The notes beneath the pieces are model-generated. The model did not search any database and had not been told where the DNA came from. It worked only from the letters and a program-made list of their open reading frames with translations. From positions 161,061-225,060 of the forward strand of contig JAJYUA010000002.1 in the NCBI GenBank assembly GCA_021792755.1: a stretch of DNA of 64,000 nucleotides, written 5' to 3'. Below are positions 8,864 through 17,728 of this stretch, piece after piece. This stretch comes from Pseudomonadota bacterium. Lineage in GTDB: Bacteria; Pseudomonadota; Gammaproteobacteria; Steroidobacterales; Steroidobacteraceae. The position numbers and the translations under genes are program-made. Positions within the stretch are counted from its first letter, which is position 1. The number at the start of each line of letters is the position of its first letter.

Positions 8864-10183
8864 CTAGTCCGGCAGCGCCGGCTCGGCAAGCGGTGAGGCA
8901 CGAGGGGCAAACAGCCAGCGGCGCAGACCGACTGCGAGCAGGATGCAGGCCGCGAGCCGCAGGCCGGCGTCCATCACGAAGCTGCCGACGAGACCGCCCC
9001 GGTCATAGCCCCAGCCGTCGAGGATGCCGTTATAGATGATCGGTAGGTTCATCGAGGCGATAAGCAGCGTGAACAGCGTCGCGGCGAGCGGATTGCCGGG
9101 GCCGATGATCTGAAAGGCGATGCCGAATGCGGCCGTGAAGGCGAGCGCCTGGAAGATGATCTCACCGGTAAACACGACCCCGAAGGTCCACGGCGCCCGC
9201 GGCAGCAACAGGGTGCCGAGCGTGAATATCGCACCCGCGATGCCGATGAGCAGATACAGCGGCCGCAGCTCTATCCTGCGCGCCAGGCGCGGCACCAGGA
9301 AGCTGCCGCCGAGGCCCGCCACGATCGAGCCGATACCGGCGAACAGGCTCACGGTCGAGGCGTTGGCGTGGTAGTCCTTGCCGAGGCCCCCGAGCACGTT
9401 GGTGAGGGAAAACGACGCGGCCGGCAGAACGAACAGGGCGAGCCCAATGAGCACGTCACGGCGGCGCAGGAGGTCAAGGATGGCCCGCCCGAAGCGTCCG
9501 AAGCTTTCGCTGGCAAGCAGCTTGTCGGGCGCCGATGCGGGGATGAACGGGAAGAGCAGCGTCGGCAGGAGCATGGCGAGCAGCATGAATGCCGCCCCGA
9601 GGGCCGGCGGAGAGTGCAGAATGAGCGGCCCGCCCGCCACGATGATGACGCCGCTCGAGCCGACATTCGCGATGTTGAACCAGGTGCCGAGCCGACTGTC
9701 TTCCTCGGGACTGATGAGGCTGCCCATCCAGCCCCCGACCGACCCCTGATAGAAGGCGGCGGAGAGATAGCCGATGAGCATGACGAGCTCCACCGTGCCG
9801 AGCTCGCCGTGGTGCAGCACGGTAACGGCCACGGCGATCGCGGCAATCACCCCGAAAAGAAGCGCATACGTGCGTCTGCGCAAGCGCACATCGAGCATGG
9901 GCGAGAAAATGAAAGCCCAGAATCCCGGTGAGATGATGGCCGCGGTGATCGCGGCGATGTGCCCGCCGGGGACACCCTCGGCGGCGAGCATCTGCGGCAG
10001 GGTGACCACCGCAAAGCCGTTCATCATGCCGAACGTGGCATTGGTGAGTCCCATCACCCAGATCGGCGGATGCGGGCGCGCCACGGCGCGGGGGGCAGTC
10101 AAGGCAGCCCCAAGCGCCAGGCCCGGTCCGGCGCGATCCTGCCCGGGCGAGGGTCTGGAGGCAGGCCTGCCGTCACGATCCAC
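8864..10183 (-). CDS. Major facilitator superfamily transporter, AmpG/PAT-like
   Basis: This 439-residue polytopic inner-membrane protein has about twelve hydrophobic segments, beginning with PPIWVMGLTNATFGMMNGFAV. The central loop and the pattern FSPMLDVRLRRRTYALLFG resemble AmpG-type permeases, which import muropeptides or small solutes. The substrate cannot be inferred. The first 40 residues are proline- and arginine-rich, so the true start may lie further in. A TATAAT on the minus strand at 10318-10323 could be its -10 box, leaving a long 5' leader. It stands alone on this strand. Confidence 0.7.
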   Translation of the reverse strand: MDRDGRPASRPSPGQDRAGPGLALGAALTAPRAVARPHPPIWVMGLTNATFGMMNGFAVVTLPQMLAAEGVPGGHIAAITAAIISPGFWAFIFSPMLDVRLRRRTYALLFGVIAAIAVAVTVLHHGELGTVELVMLIGYLSAAFYQGSVGGWMGSLISPEEDSRLGTWFNIANVGSSGVIIVAGGPLILHSPPALGAAFMLLAMLLPTLLFPFIPASAPDKLLASESFGRFGRAILDLLRRRDVLIGLALFVLPAASFSLTNVLGGLGKDYHANASTVSLFAGIGSIVAGLGGSFLVPRLARRIELRPLYLLIGIAGAIFTLGTLLLPRAPWTFGVVFTGEIIFQALAFTAAFGIAFQIIGPGNPLAATLFTLLIASMNLPIIYNGILDGWGYDRGGLVGSFVMDAGLRLAACILLAVGLRRWLFAPRASPLAEPALPD

Positions 10184-10622
10184 AGCCGGCTCGGGGGCGG
10201 TTTTTGATGCGTGCGAAGCAATCGAGCACCTCCGGTGCCCGGGGCCCGGGAAGCGATTGGACGTCGTTGAAGGTACATTCGGCCGTATTCACAGGTTGAG
10301 CGCTCGGGCCGCTCAAAATTATAGCCGATCGCCGCCGCGGAGTCGCAGCTCGCCCCGCGCGCCGCGGCGGCCGTTGCGCGCCGCGGCTATCCGCCACCGA
10401 TGATCGACCCGAAGGCATCGCCCCTGGCGGCGCTTCAGGCATGCAACGCTCTGCCTGACTGGGCGCTGCGCAAGCGCCGGCGGGAACCCGGGCGCAGGCG
10501 CACGCTCAGGCACGCGGCCGCGCACGGTGCGATCGGGCCGGCGCGCCGGCTCATCGGGCTCGCCTTCGGGGGCGCGAAACAGTGCCTGTCCAAGCGCGCC
10601 GCTGCGCCAGTGCGGTCCGCGC
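10184..10622. other. Intergenic stretch, only a possible -10 box
   Basis: This separates the MFS gene from the RhtA-like gene, both on the minus strand. The only notable element is TATAAT (minus strand, 10318-10323) inside an A/T-rich patch. Translations are low-complexity and match nothing I recognise. Confidence 0.4.
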
Positions 10623-11501
10623 TCAGTCCGGAACCGGCACCGCAACCTCCTGGCGCGCGGTTGTCGCGGTGCCGGCGGAGGCGGCTATGATGAGCACAAT
10701 CGCGCTCCACTGCGCCGGGGCCAGTCTCTCGCCGAGAAACAACAGTCCGGACAGCGCGCCGACGGCGGGCTCCAAGCTCATCAACACGCTGAACGTTCGG
10801 GTCGGCAGGCGCGCCAGGGCGATCATCTCCAGCGAATAGGGCAAGGCGGTGGATAGGGCGGCCACCGCCAGGCCCGGTAGCAGCACGGCTCGGGAGAACA
10901 CCATCGCAGGGGCGTCGAACAGTCCGATCGGCACGATGAGCGCGGCGGCGATCAGGCTGCCGAGCGCGACGCCCTGCGGTCCCAGATGGTGACCGACTCT
11001 TTGCCCGAACACGATGTACAGCGCCCAACAGGCGGCGGCGCCGAGCGCGAACAGGACGCCCGGCAGGTTCGCGTGCCCCTGGTGCGGCAACGGCAGCAGC
11101 AGCGCAAGACCGCTCGCGGCGATCGCGATCCAGAGGAAATCGATGATTCGCCTGGAAGTCATCACCGCCACGGTGAGCGGTCCGGTGAACTCCACGGCCA
11201 CGGCGACCCCGATGGGCAGTCGGTCGAGCGCCTGGTAGAAGAGGAAATTCATCAGGCCGAGGGACAGGCCGTACGCCACGAGAGGCGGCCAGGATGTGCG
11301 CCGGACCGGCTGGCGCCATGGACGCAGCGCGACACAGAGGAGGATGGCACCGAACCCGACGCGAAGTGCGACAACGCCGCCTGCTCCGGCCAGGGGGAAG
11401 AGTGTCTTGGCGATGGAGGCGCCGCTTTGCACCGATGCCATCGACACGAGCAGCCCCGCGATGGGTGCCATCGCGCCTGTCCGCGGTTTGCGCGCACTCA
11501 T
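10623..11501 (-). CDS. rhtA: RhtA-like threonine/homoserine exporter (EamA family)
   Basis: This 292-residue inner-membrane protein has ten predicted helices in two EamA repeats. It follows E. coli RhtA closely by eye: SMASVQSGASIAKTLFPLAGAGGV at the N-terminus, then VAVAVEFTGPLTVAV, ALGAAACWALYIVFGQRVG, LSTALPYSLEMIALARLPTR and FLGERLAPAQW. RhtA exports threonine, homoserine and some analogues. The ATG at 11501 gives the expected short basic N-terminus (MSARKPRTG); the frame stays open further upstream but that part is low-complexity. No amino-acid genes lie nearby. Confidence 0.85.
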   Translation of the reverse strand: MSARKPRTGAMAPIAGLLVSMASVQSGASIAKTLFPLAGAGGVVALRVGFGAILLCVALRPWRQPVRRTSWPPLVAYGLSLGLMNFLFYQALDRLPIGVAVAVEFTGPLTVAVMTSRRIIDFLWIAIAASGLALLLPLPHQGHANLPGVLFALGAAACWALYIVFGQRVGHHLGPQGVALGSLIAAALIVPIGLFDAPAMVFSRAVLLPGLAVAALSTALPYSLEMIALARLPTRTFSVLMSLEPAVGALSGLLFLGERLAPAQWSAIVLIIAASAGTATTARQEVAVPVPD

Positions 11502-11833
11502 CCGGGCATCTTCAGCGGCCCCATGCATCCGAGCGCCGCCGCGCCGCCGGCGCTTCGCCGGTGAGAGCGGCTGAAGAGGGCGGAGCGGCAAAACGCCCCG
11601 GCTCTGCGGATCGACCCGATGCGCGCTGCAAGCGCCCGGAACCCGGCCACCTCGCGTGCACGGTCAGCTTTGCTCGTGAGGGCTGCCGTTGCCGGCCATC
11701 GTGGCGTTGCGGTCACGGTTGCCACCGGCGCGTCCCGCAGCGAGGGTACGGGCAGTGAGCGGGGTCAGGCCCGTGCGGGATGCGCGCCGAAAACCGCAGC
11801 CGCCACATGCAACGGAAGCGACCGTCATGCGGC
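11502..11833. other. Intergenic stretch, no gene seen
   Basis: This lies between the RhtA-like gene and the diguanylate cyclase gene, both on the minus strand. The translations are arginine-rich and featureless, and no RNA or repeat is apparent. Confidence 0.4.
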
Positions 11834-12850
11834 CTATGAGACCCCGACCCGGTTGCGCCCGTCGCGTTTGGCCGCATAGAGCGCGACGTCCGCGCGCGCC
11901 ATCAGCTCATCGATGGACTCGCCCGCCCGGCCGAGCGCCAGTCCCAAGGATATCGTCACGGAGCCGACGGTGTCGTGCGCCCGATCGCCGTGGATCCGTA
12001 TCCGCTGCACGGCGAGTCGGATCTGCTCGGCCACGCTGTGCGCGCCCTGAAGCGGCGTCTGTGGCAGCAGCAGCGCGAACTCCTCCCCGCCGATACGAGC
12101 GGCGATATCCCGCCCCTTGATGTTGGCGCGCAGGACCTCGGCGATGGCGCGCAGCACCTTGTCCCCGAGCAGGTGGCCGAAAGTGTCGTTGACCCATTTG
12201 AAATGATCCGCATCGATGAGCACGAGCGCGGCGCCTTCCAAGCCCTGCTCGGAATCGCACAGCTCCTGCGCGGCGCGCATGAATCCGCGTCGGTTGCTCA
12301 GCGCGCACAGCGGATCGGTCAGCGCTTCGGTATGCGCCTCATTGAGCTGCTTGGTAAGTGACAACACATCGCGTGTCCTCGCATCGAGCTGCTCCGTGAG
12401 CGTCTGAGTGGCCGCCTCCATGCGCAGCGCTTCGCTCAGCAACCGGCCGATCACCTCCTGGACGGCCGATGCGCTGACCTCGTTCGTCAAGTCGGAGCGG
12501 CCTTGCTGCAAGCTGCGGCGGAAGCGGCCGCTGTCCTCGCATGCCGTGGCGACTTCCTGCGCGGTGCTCTCGAGCAGCGCTTGCAGGCGCCGTTGCAGAG
12601 TCTCGAGCACCGCGGCATCGCGCTCGGAGATGTGGCGGGCGTACAGCCGGTACGCGTCCTCCTCGGAGAGCGCATCGCTTTCCTCGAGCCGTGCGGCAAG
12701 GGCGGCGCTCAACGAGGGATTCAGGCCCGCCACGTGCTCGTACCACAGCGTGTAACTCACCGGATGGTAGGCCGCATTCTGCCGCACCATCAAAGGCAGG
12801 GCGAGTCTCAGCAGCTGGGCGCTGTGTTGCTTGCTCTCGAGATATCGCAT
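11834..12850 (-). CDS. Diguanylate cyclase (GGDEF) with a helical N-terminal region
   Basis: This 338-residue protein makes cyclic di-GMP from two GTP. The C-terminal GGDEF domain (about 170-338) has DPLCALSNRRGF at its start, IDADHFKWVNDTFGH, the active-site motif RIGGEEFALLLP, and ends with ARADVALYAAKRDGRNRV. The position that usually holds the RxxD inhibitory site reads KGRD, so product inhibition may be weakened. The N-terminal 160 residues are helical with no TM segment, so the protein is cytoplasmic. The start at 12850 (MRYLESKQ) is chosen because the upstream extension is proline-rich. It lies downstream of the hybrid kinase gene and may act in its pathway. Confidence 0.88.
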   Translation of the reverse strand: MRYLESKQHSAQLLRLALPLMVRQNAAYHPVSYTLWYEHVAGLNPSLSAALAARLEESDALSEEDAYRLYARHISERDAAVLETLQRRLQALLESTAQEVATACEDSGRFRRSLQQGRSDLTNEVSASAVQEVIGRLLSEALRMEAATQTLTEQLDARTRDVLSLTKQLNEAHTEALTDPLCALSNRRGFMRAAQELCDSEQGLEGAALVLIDADHFKWVNDTFGHLLGDKVLRAIAEVLRANIKGRDIAARIGGEEFALLLPQTPLQGAHSVAEQIRLAVQRIRIHGDRAHDTVGSVTISLGLALGRAGESIDELMARADVALYAAKRDGRNRVGVS

Positions 12851-13037
12851 GGCATTCTGGTCGGTGCGAGCGCCCGTCAGCCGGCGGGGAGGCATCGGGG
12901 CGGGAGAGCGCGGGCGGCAGGCGCCGGCCAACGGGGGCCCGGGCGCGGTGCAAGCGCTGCCGGGCGCGCGCTCGGCGCAAGCGCGGCTCGGTCGCTTGAT
13001 TCCCCCGGCACTGCGGCTTCGGGGGCTGCGCGAGTGG

Positions 13038-14645
13038 TCACGGGGTCGGCTGCTCGCTCGTCTCGAGGGAGGCTGCGGCCTGCGCCAAGCGCGGGGGCGT
13101 ATCGGCCCCCATCAATGACTGCAGCAGTCTTAACAGTTCCTCGGCCTGCAAGGGCTTGCTGGCAATGCGAAGGTTCAAGTCGCGGGGAAGCTCGCGGACG
13201 GCGGTGGAGGTGTCTCCGGTGACGAGCACGGCTTTCAGCGGCGAGCCGAGCGCTTGCCGGAGTGTTGCGATCACCTGCGTGCCGGTCTCCCCGTCACGCA
13301 GGTGATAGTCGCTCACGAGCAGATCGATTCCGGCGCGCGAGGCCTCGAGCGCTTCCGCCAGCGAGGAGACGGCCGTCACCTGGTAGCCTTCCACGCTCAA
13401 TAGCATTCGGGTTGCATCCCGCACGGCCGGATCGTCCTCCACCAGGAGTACCTTCAGTGTGTCGTGTGTCTCTGCAATGGCGCGCCGCGCGCCGCAGTTT
13501 CCCGAGCCGCGATCGGGCGTGGCGGGCTGTCCGCGCGCCGGGGGCAGCAGGAGGGAGAAGCACGAGCCGGCTCCCGGCTGGGAGCGCACCTCGAGCCTGA
13601 GCTCGAGGAGCTCCGCGATCCGCTTGACGATCGCGAGCCCGAGCCCGTAGCCCTCGCGTGAGGTGTTGGTTGCAACCCCCACCTGGTAGAACTCGTCGTA
13701 GATGCAGGCGAGTTGATCGGCCGGAATGCCGATCCCGGTGTCGAGCACTTCGACGCGCACCATCGAGTCGTGGCTGGCGAGGCAGCTCAACGTCACGCGT
13801 CCGCGCCGGGTGTACTTGATGGCGTTGGCGACAAGGTTTCGCAGCACCTGCCCGATGAGCGACGGGTCGCTGTGCACGCAGATCGGGGAAGGCTCGACGT
13901 CGAACTGCAGGCCTTTGCCTGTGGCGATCTCGGTAAACTCGCGCCGCAGCTCCTCGAAGAGGCTGGCGACGGCGAAATCCTCGGGCGCGGGCTTGACCGC
14001 GCCGGATTCGAGTTTGCTGATGTCGAGAAGCGCATTGAGCAGCCGCGACATCGCCGCGATCGCCTGCTCTTGCTGGTCGAGCGCCCGGGCGGCGTCCTCG
14101 TCAAGCACCGTGCGGCGCAGCGTCCCATTGAGCAGAGCGAGTGTCTGGAGGGGCTGGCGCAAGTCGTGGCTCGCCGTGGCGAGAAAGCGGCTCTTTGCCC
14201 GGTTGGCGAGGTCGGCCGCCTCCCGCGCCCGTTCGGCGCCGGCGCGTGCCGCAAGGAGCTCGCCCTCGGTGCGTTTGCGATGGGTGCCATCCCGGATGGA
14301 CGCGGCGATGAGCGCCTCCCCCTGCTCGTTGATGGGGCTCAGGCTGATCTCGACCGGAAATTCCGTACCGTCATGCCGCAGCCCATACAGATCGAGGCCC
14401 TGACGCATCGGGTGCGCACGCATGTCGGTCATGTATCTGCTGCCGGCACCGATATCGTGGCGGCGAAAGCGCTCGGGCATCAGCCGCTCGACGCCGAGGC
14501 CGATCACCTCCTCGGGCGCGTAGCCGAACAGAGCCCCAACCTGGCGGTTGGCATAGCGGATGATCCCGCCGGCATCGACGACGATCATTGCATCGGGGGC
14601 CGCCTCAAGGGCGGTTGCGGCCAGCAGGGCAGGTGCTAAGACCAT
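13038..14645 (-). CDS. PAS-containing hybrid sensor histidine kinase with C-terminal receiver
   Basis: This 535-residue soluble kinase has a PAS domain (about 10-125: ALEAAPDAMIVVDAGGIIRYAN ... SIRDGTHRKRTE), a coiled segment, and a HisKA domain with the H-box SHDLRQPLQTLALLN (His about 165). The HATPase domain follows (LRNLVANAIKYTRRG, DTGIGIPADQL, GYGLGLAIVKRI). A receiver domain (about 400-515) carries LLVEDDPAVRD and the acceptor Asp in LLVSDYHLRDG. There is no output domain, so phosphate probably passes to a separate regulator. The cyclase gene lies 187 bp downstream on the same strand. Confidence 0.9.
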   Translation of the reverse strand: MVLAPALLAATALEAAPDAMIVVDAGGIIRYANRQVGALFGYAPEEVIGLGVERLMPERFRRHDIGAGSRYMTDMRAHPMRQGLDLYGLRHDGTEFPVEISLSPINEQGEALIAASIRDGTHRKRTEGELLAARAGAERAREAADLANRAKSRFLATASHDLRQPLQTLALLNGTLRRTVLDEDAARALDQQEQAIAAMSRLLNALLDISKLESGAVKPAPEDFAVASLFEELRREFTEIATGKGLQFDVEPSPICVHSDPSLIGQVLRNLVANAIKYTRRGRVTLSCLASHDSMVRVEVLDTGIGIPADQLACIYDEFYQVGVATNTSREGYGLGLAIVKRIAELLELRLEVRSQPGAGSCFSLLLPPARGQPATPDRGSGNCGARRAIAETHDTLKVLLVEDDPAVRDATRMLLSVEGYQVTAVSSLAEALEASRAGIDLLVSDYHLRDGETGTQVIATLRQALGSPLKAVLVTGDTSTAVRELPRDLNLRIASKPLQAEELLRLLQSLMGADTPPRLAQAAASLETSEQPTP

Positions 14646-15107
14646 CAGGTGCCTTGTCCCGACACGTAGGACCCGTGTGAACTCTCACTGTTCTCCCCCC
14701 CCCCTCAATTCGATCCGCGGACTTCGTCCGCCGGACGAGTGGCATCATACGCCTGTCTTAGCCCGGGGGCATAAAAGCGGCGCGGTCCGGGCACGGTGGC
14801 GGATTCCACCAGGGCGCCGGAACCGGGGCGCGGGCGCTCGGGGGCGGGCGCCTTGACCACGCATGCCTGCGGCGGGGCGTTCGGCAACCGCGCCGGCCGG
14901 GTCTTCTACCACCTGACAGCCACATCGCCGTCGGTCGCGGCGGCGCCGCTGGTGCGCCGGACCGGCTTGATGTCGTGGTGCGAGAGCATGGCTTTGCCGC
15001 GCAGCGGTACGAGCCGGCGCTTGAAACCGTGAGCACCCTGCCGAGGCACGAGATCCACCGTCGCCGGATCGAGGTATCGCGCCGGCGATTGCCGGGCGGT
15101 GCGGCTG
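14646..15107. other. Intergenic stretch, no gene recognised
   Basis: A run of nine C residues near 14696-14704 lies upstream of the hybrid kinase gene. Both strands hold short open frames without a family match. Nothing else stands out. Confidence 0.4.
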
Positions 15108-16457
15108 TCAGGCCGGCGGGATGCCCGCGGGGCTCGCCCGGTTTCGCGCGCGCACCGTCAGCACGAGGTAGTAAAGGACGCCGAGCGCGATCCAGGATCC
15201 GCCGAGTATTTTCGCGACCGGACTCATTCCGTAGAGCACGTAGAGGATCACGCCGAGCCCGGCGAGCGGACAGATCAAATGCCGGAACCACGCGCCCGTG
15301 CGCTGACGGAAGTAGTGATGGTAGGCGACCGCGAGGTGCAGCAGGGCGAAGCTCGTGAGGGCGCCGAAATTGACCACCCGGCTCAGGTCATCGATGCGGT
15401 GGTCGAAGAACAGACCCACCAGCAGCGACACGCCTGCCACGAGCACCGTGCTGACGTACGGTGTCTTGAAACGCGGATGCACGGCCGCGAGCGCGGCGGG
15501 AAGCTTTCGGTCGCGGGCCATCGCGAACAGAATGCGCGAGACCGCGGCCTGGGCGGCCATGGCGTTGGCGATGCCGAACGAGATGACGATGGCCAGGATC
15601 GCCGCAAGACGCAGCCCGGGGCCGCCGGCGCGGGCGGCGATGTCGTAAAAGGCCGTTGCCGCGGAGCGAAAGTGCATCCCCTGGGCGAGATCGGCGGCGA
15701 TCCAGGTCTGCAGCATGAACAGCGCGCCGATCAGGACGAGCGACAGCAGCGTCGCGCGGGCGACGGCATTGTGCGCCCCCGCGCTTTCCTCCGACAGCGT
15801 GGAGATGCCGTCGAAACCGAGAAACGACAGAACGGCGATGGAGGTGGCGCCCGCCACGGTGGTGAGCGAGAACACGCGCGGATCGTAAAGCGGCGCGAGC
15901 GTGAGCCGGCCGGCGCCGTCGCCGTCGTGAAGCGCCAGCGCTGCGAAAGTCACGAACAGCGCGAGCGTCAGCAGCTCCAGGGCGAGGAGCACTTTGTACA
16001 GGCGTGCCGTGAAACGCACCCCGAGCACGTTGGCTCCCGCATTGAAGGCGACGAATCCGACCAGCCAGGCCCAGGCGGGAATCCCGGGCAGCAGCGGGCG
16101 CAGGGCCACGGCCGAAAAGAGATAAAGGAGGGCGGGAATGAGGATGTAGTCGAGGAGAATGAGCCAGCCGGCGAGGAAGCCCGCGGTCTCGTGCAAACCG
16201 CGCTGAACGTAGGCGTACACCGATCCCGCCAACGGAAACGCGCGCGACATGGCGGCGTAGCTGAGCGCGGTAAAGAGCATGCCGGTGAGGCCGATCAGGT
16301 ACGCGAGAGCGACCATGCCCTTGGCGTCACGCCAGACGAATCCGAAGACGGCAAACGGAGCGATCGGCACCATGAAGATCATCCCGTAGACGATCAAATC
16401 GCCCAGGGTGAGCGCCCGATCGAGCTGATCCTCGTAGCCGAATTGCTCAACCGACAT
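15108..16457 (-). CDS. APC-family amino acid/polyamine permease
   Basis: This 449-residue inner-membrane transporter has twelve hydrophobic segments. TM1 contains TLGDLIVYGMIFMVPIAPF, and later segments contain LSYAAMSRAFPLAGSVYAYV and FLGFDGISTLSEESAG, the typical signature of APC superfamily permeases. The loop ISRILFAMARDRKLPAAL also fits. The substrate may be an amino acid, amine or amide. The start at 16457 is favoured because GGAG lies 8 bases upstream; an in-frame ATG at 16517 would add 20 residues. It is divergent from the acetamidase gene, so the two may share regulation and act on related nitrogen compounds. Confidence 0.85.
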   Translation of the reverse strand: MSVEQFGYEDQLDRALTLGDLIVYGMIFMVPIAPFAVFGFVWRDAKGMVALAYLIGLTGMLFTALSYAAMSRAFPLAGSVYAYVQRGLHETAGFLAGWLILLDYILIPALLYLFSAVALRPLLPGIPAWAWLVGFVAFNAGANVLGVRFTARLYKVLLALELLTLALFVTFAALALHDGDGAGRLTLAPLYDPRVFSLTTVAGATSIAVLSFLGFDGISTLSEESAGAHNAVARATLLSLVLIGALFMLQTWIAADLAQGMHFRSAATAFYDIAARAGGPGLRLAAILAIVISFGIANAMAAQAAVSRILFAMARDRKLPAALAAVHPRFKTPYVSTVLVAGVSLLVGLFFDHRIDDLSRVVNFGALTSFALLHLAVAYHHYFRQRTGAWFRHLICPLAGLGVILYVLYGMSPVAKILGGSWIALGVLYYLVLTVRARNRASPAGIPPA

Positions 16458-16553
16458 GTTCGTGGCTCCGGGAACGAGCGAGGTGGCGCGGCCGAGTCTG
16501 GCGGCAGCGCGATCCATGATACAGTAGGTTGATCACGGCACCCATCCCCGGCC

Positions 16554-17486
16554 ATGAGCCACCGCCACACGATTCACGCGCAGCACTACGGCTGGGACAA
16601 CAGCCTGGCCCCGGTGGCACGCATCACGCCGGGTCAATCGCTGGAGTTCGAGGTGCAGGATGCCTCCGGCGGCCAGTTCTCCCCCGCCTCGGTGGCCGCG
16701 GACGTGGGCGGCCTTGATTTCGCCCGGGTCAATCCGGTGGCCGGCCCGGTGTACATCGAGGGGGCCGAGCCCGGCGACATCCTGAAAGTGACCGTGCTGT
16801 CGTTCGCGCCGTCGGGGTGGGGTTGGACGGCGAACATCCCGGGCTTCGGGCTGCTCGCGGACGAATTCAAGGAGCCGGCGCTGCACCTGTGGCGCTACGA
16901 TGAGTGGGCCCTGAGCCCTTGCGCCTTCGGGCCGTGGGCGAGGGTCCCGTTGAAGCCCTTTGCCGGGACCATCGGGGTCGCTCCGGCGCAGCCCGGCTGC
17001 CACAGTGTCGTGCCGCCGCGTCGAGTCGGCGGCAACATGGACTTGCGCGACATCGCCTGCGGCAGCGAGCTGCATCTGCCTGTCGAGGTCGCCGGCGCCC
17101 TGTTCTCGGTGGGTGACACCCACGCGGCGCAGGGCGATGGCGAGGTGTGCGGCACGGCGCTCGAAAGCCCGATGCGCGTGGCGCTTCGATTCGATCTCAT
17201 CAAGCGCCGCCCGCTCGCCTTTCCGCGGCTGCTCACCTCGGGGCCGGTCGTGCGCCACCTCGACGGGCGAGGCTATTTGACGACCACAGGCATCGGACCT
17301 GACCTCATGGTCGCGGCGCGCGATGCGGTTCGCTCGATGATCGACTGGCTGGGGCGCGAGTACGGGATTGCCGCGATCGACGCCTATCTGCTGTGCAGCG
17401 TCTGCGGGGATCTGCGCATCAGCGAGATCGTCGACATGCCCAACTGGACCGTCTCGTTCTACTTTCCGCGGATCGCGCTCGAATAG
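16554..17486 (+). CDS. Acetamidase/formamidase family amidohydrolase
   Basis: This 310-residue enzyme is of the FmdA/AmdA family, which hydrolyses short amides to the acid and ammonia. The family signature GDTHAAQGDGEVCGTA is present near residue 188. Supporting blocks are EGAEPGDILKVTVLS, GTIGVAPAQPG, NMDLRDIACGSELHLPV and a C-terminal LLCSVCGDLRISEIVD. The length matches the shorter members of the family. It is cytoplasmic, with no signal peptide. The divergent APC permease may bring in its substrate. Substrate choice (formamide, acetamide or other) cannot be told from sequence. Confidence 0.9.
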   Translation: MSHRHTIHAQHYGWDNSLAPVARITPGQSLEFEVQDASGGQFSPASVAADVGGLDFARVNPVAGPVYIEGAEPGDILKVTVLSFAPSGWGWTANIPGFGLLADEFKEPALHLWRYDEWALSPCAFGPWARVPLKPFAGTIGVAPAQPGCHSVVPPRRVGGNMDLRDIACGSELHLPVEVAGALFSVGDTHAAQGDGEVCGTALESPMRVALRFDLIKRRPLAFPRLLTSGPVVRHLDGRGYLTTTGIGPDLMVAARDAVRSMIDWLGREYGIAAIDAYLLCSVCGDLRISEIVDMPNWTVSFYFPRIALE

Positions 17487-17506
17487 GCGGATGCTGTGCC
17501 GGTGCC

Positions 17507-17647
17507 ACCTTCCCGATCGACAAGCTCCACGACGTCCTCGGCGTTGGATTCCGGGGTATCGCTCGGCCGTTCGGGGTCGGATACACCGGTGTCGGCTATG
17601 GCAGCGAAGGGACGGCGGTGTTCACGGGGGGCGAGTATCCGCTGTGA
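17507..17647 (+). pseudogene. Possible remnant of an outer-membrane beta-barrel C-terminus
   Basis: One frame ends with DVLGVGFRGIARP and GVGYTGVGYGSEGTAVFTG, glycine-rich strands like the last strands of D15/BamA-type barrels, and stops at 17645. No start or upstream barrel is present. The reading is short and the resemblance is loose, so this may be chance. Confidence 0.2.
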
Positions 17648-17728
17648 GCCGCGCGATCGATCCGAAGAGGGATCAGGGTTTTCCTCGCCCGGGGGTCGAG
17701 ACATCCGGGGCGCGAGGCGCCGAGGCGC

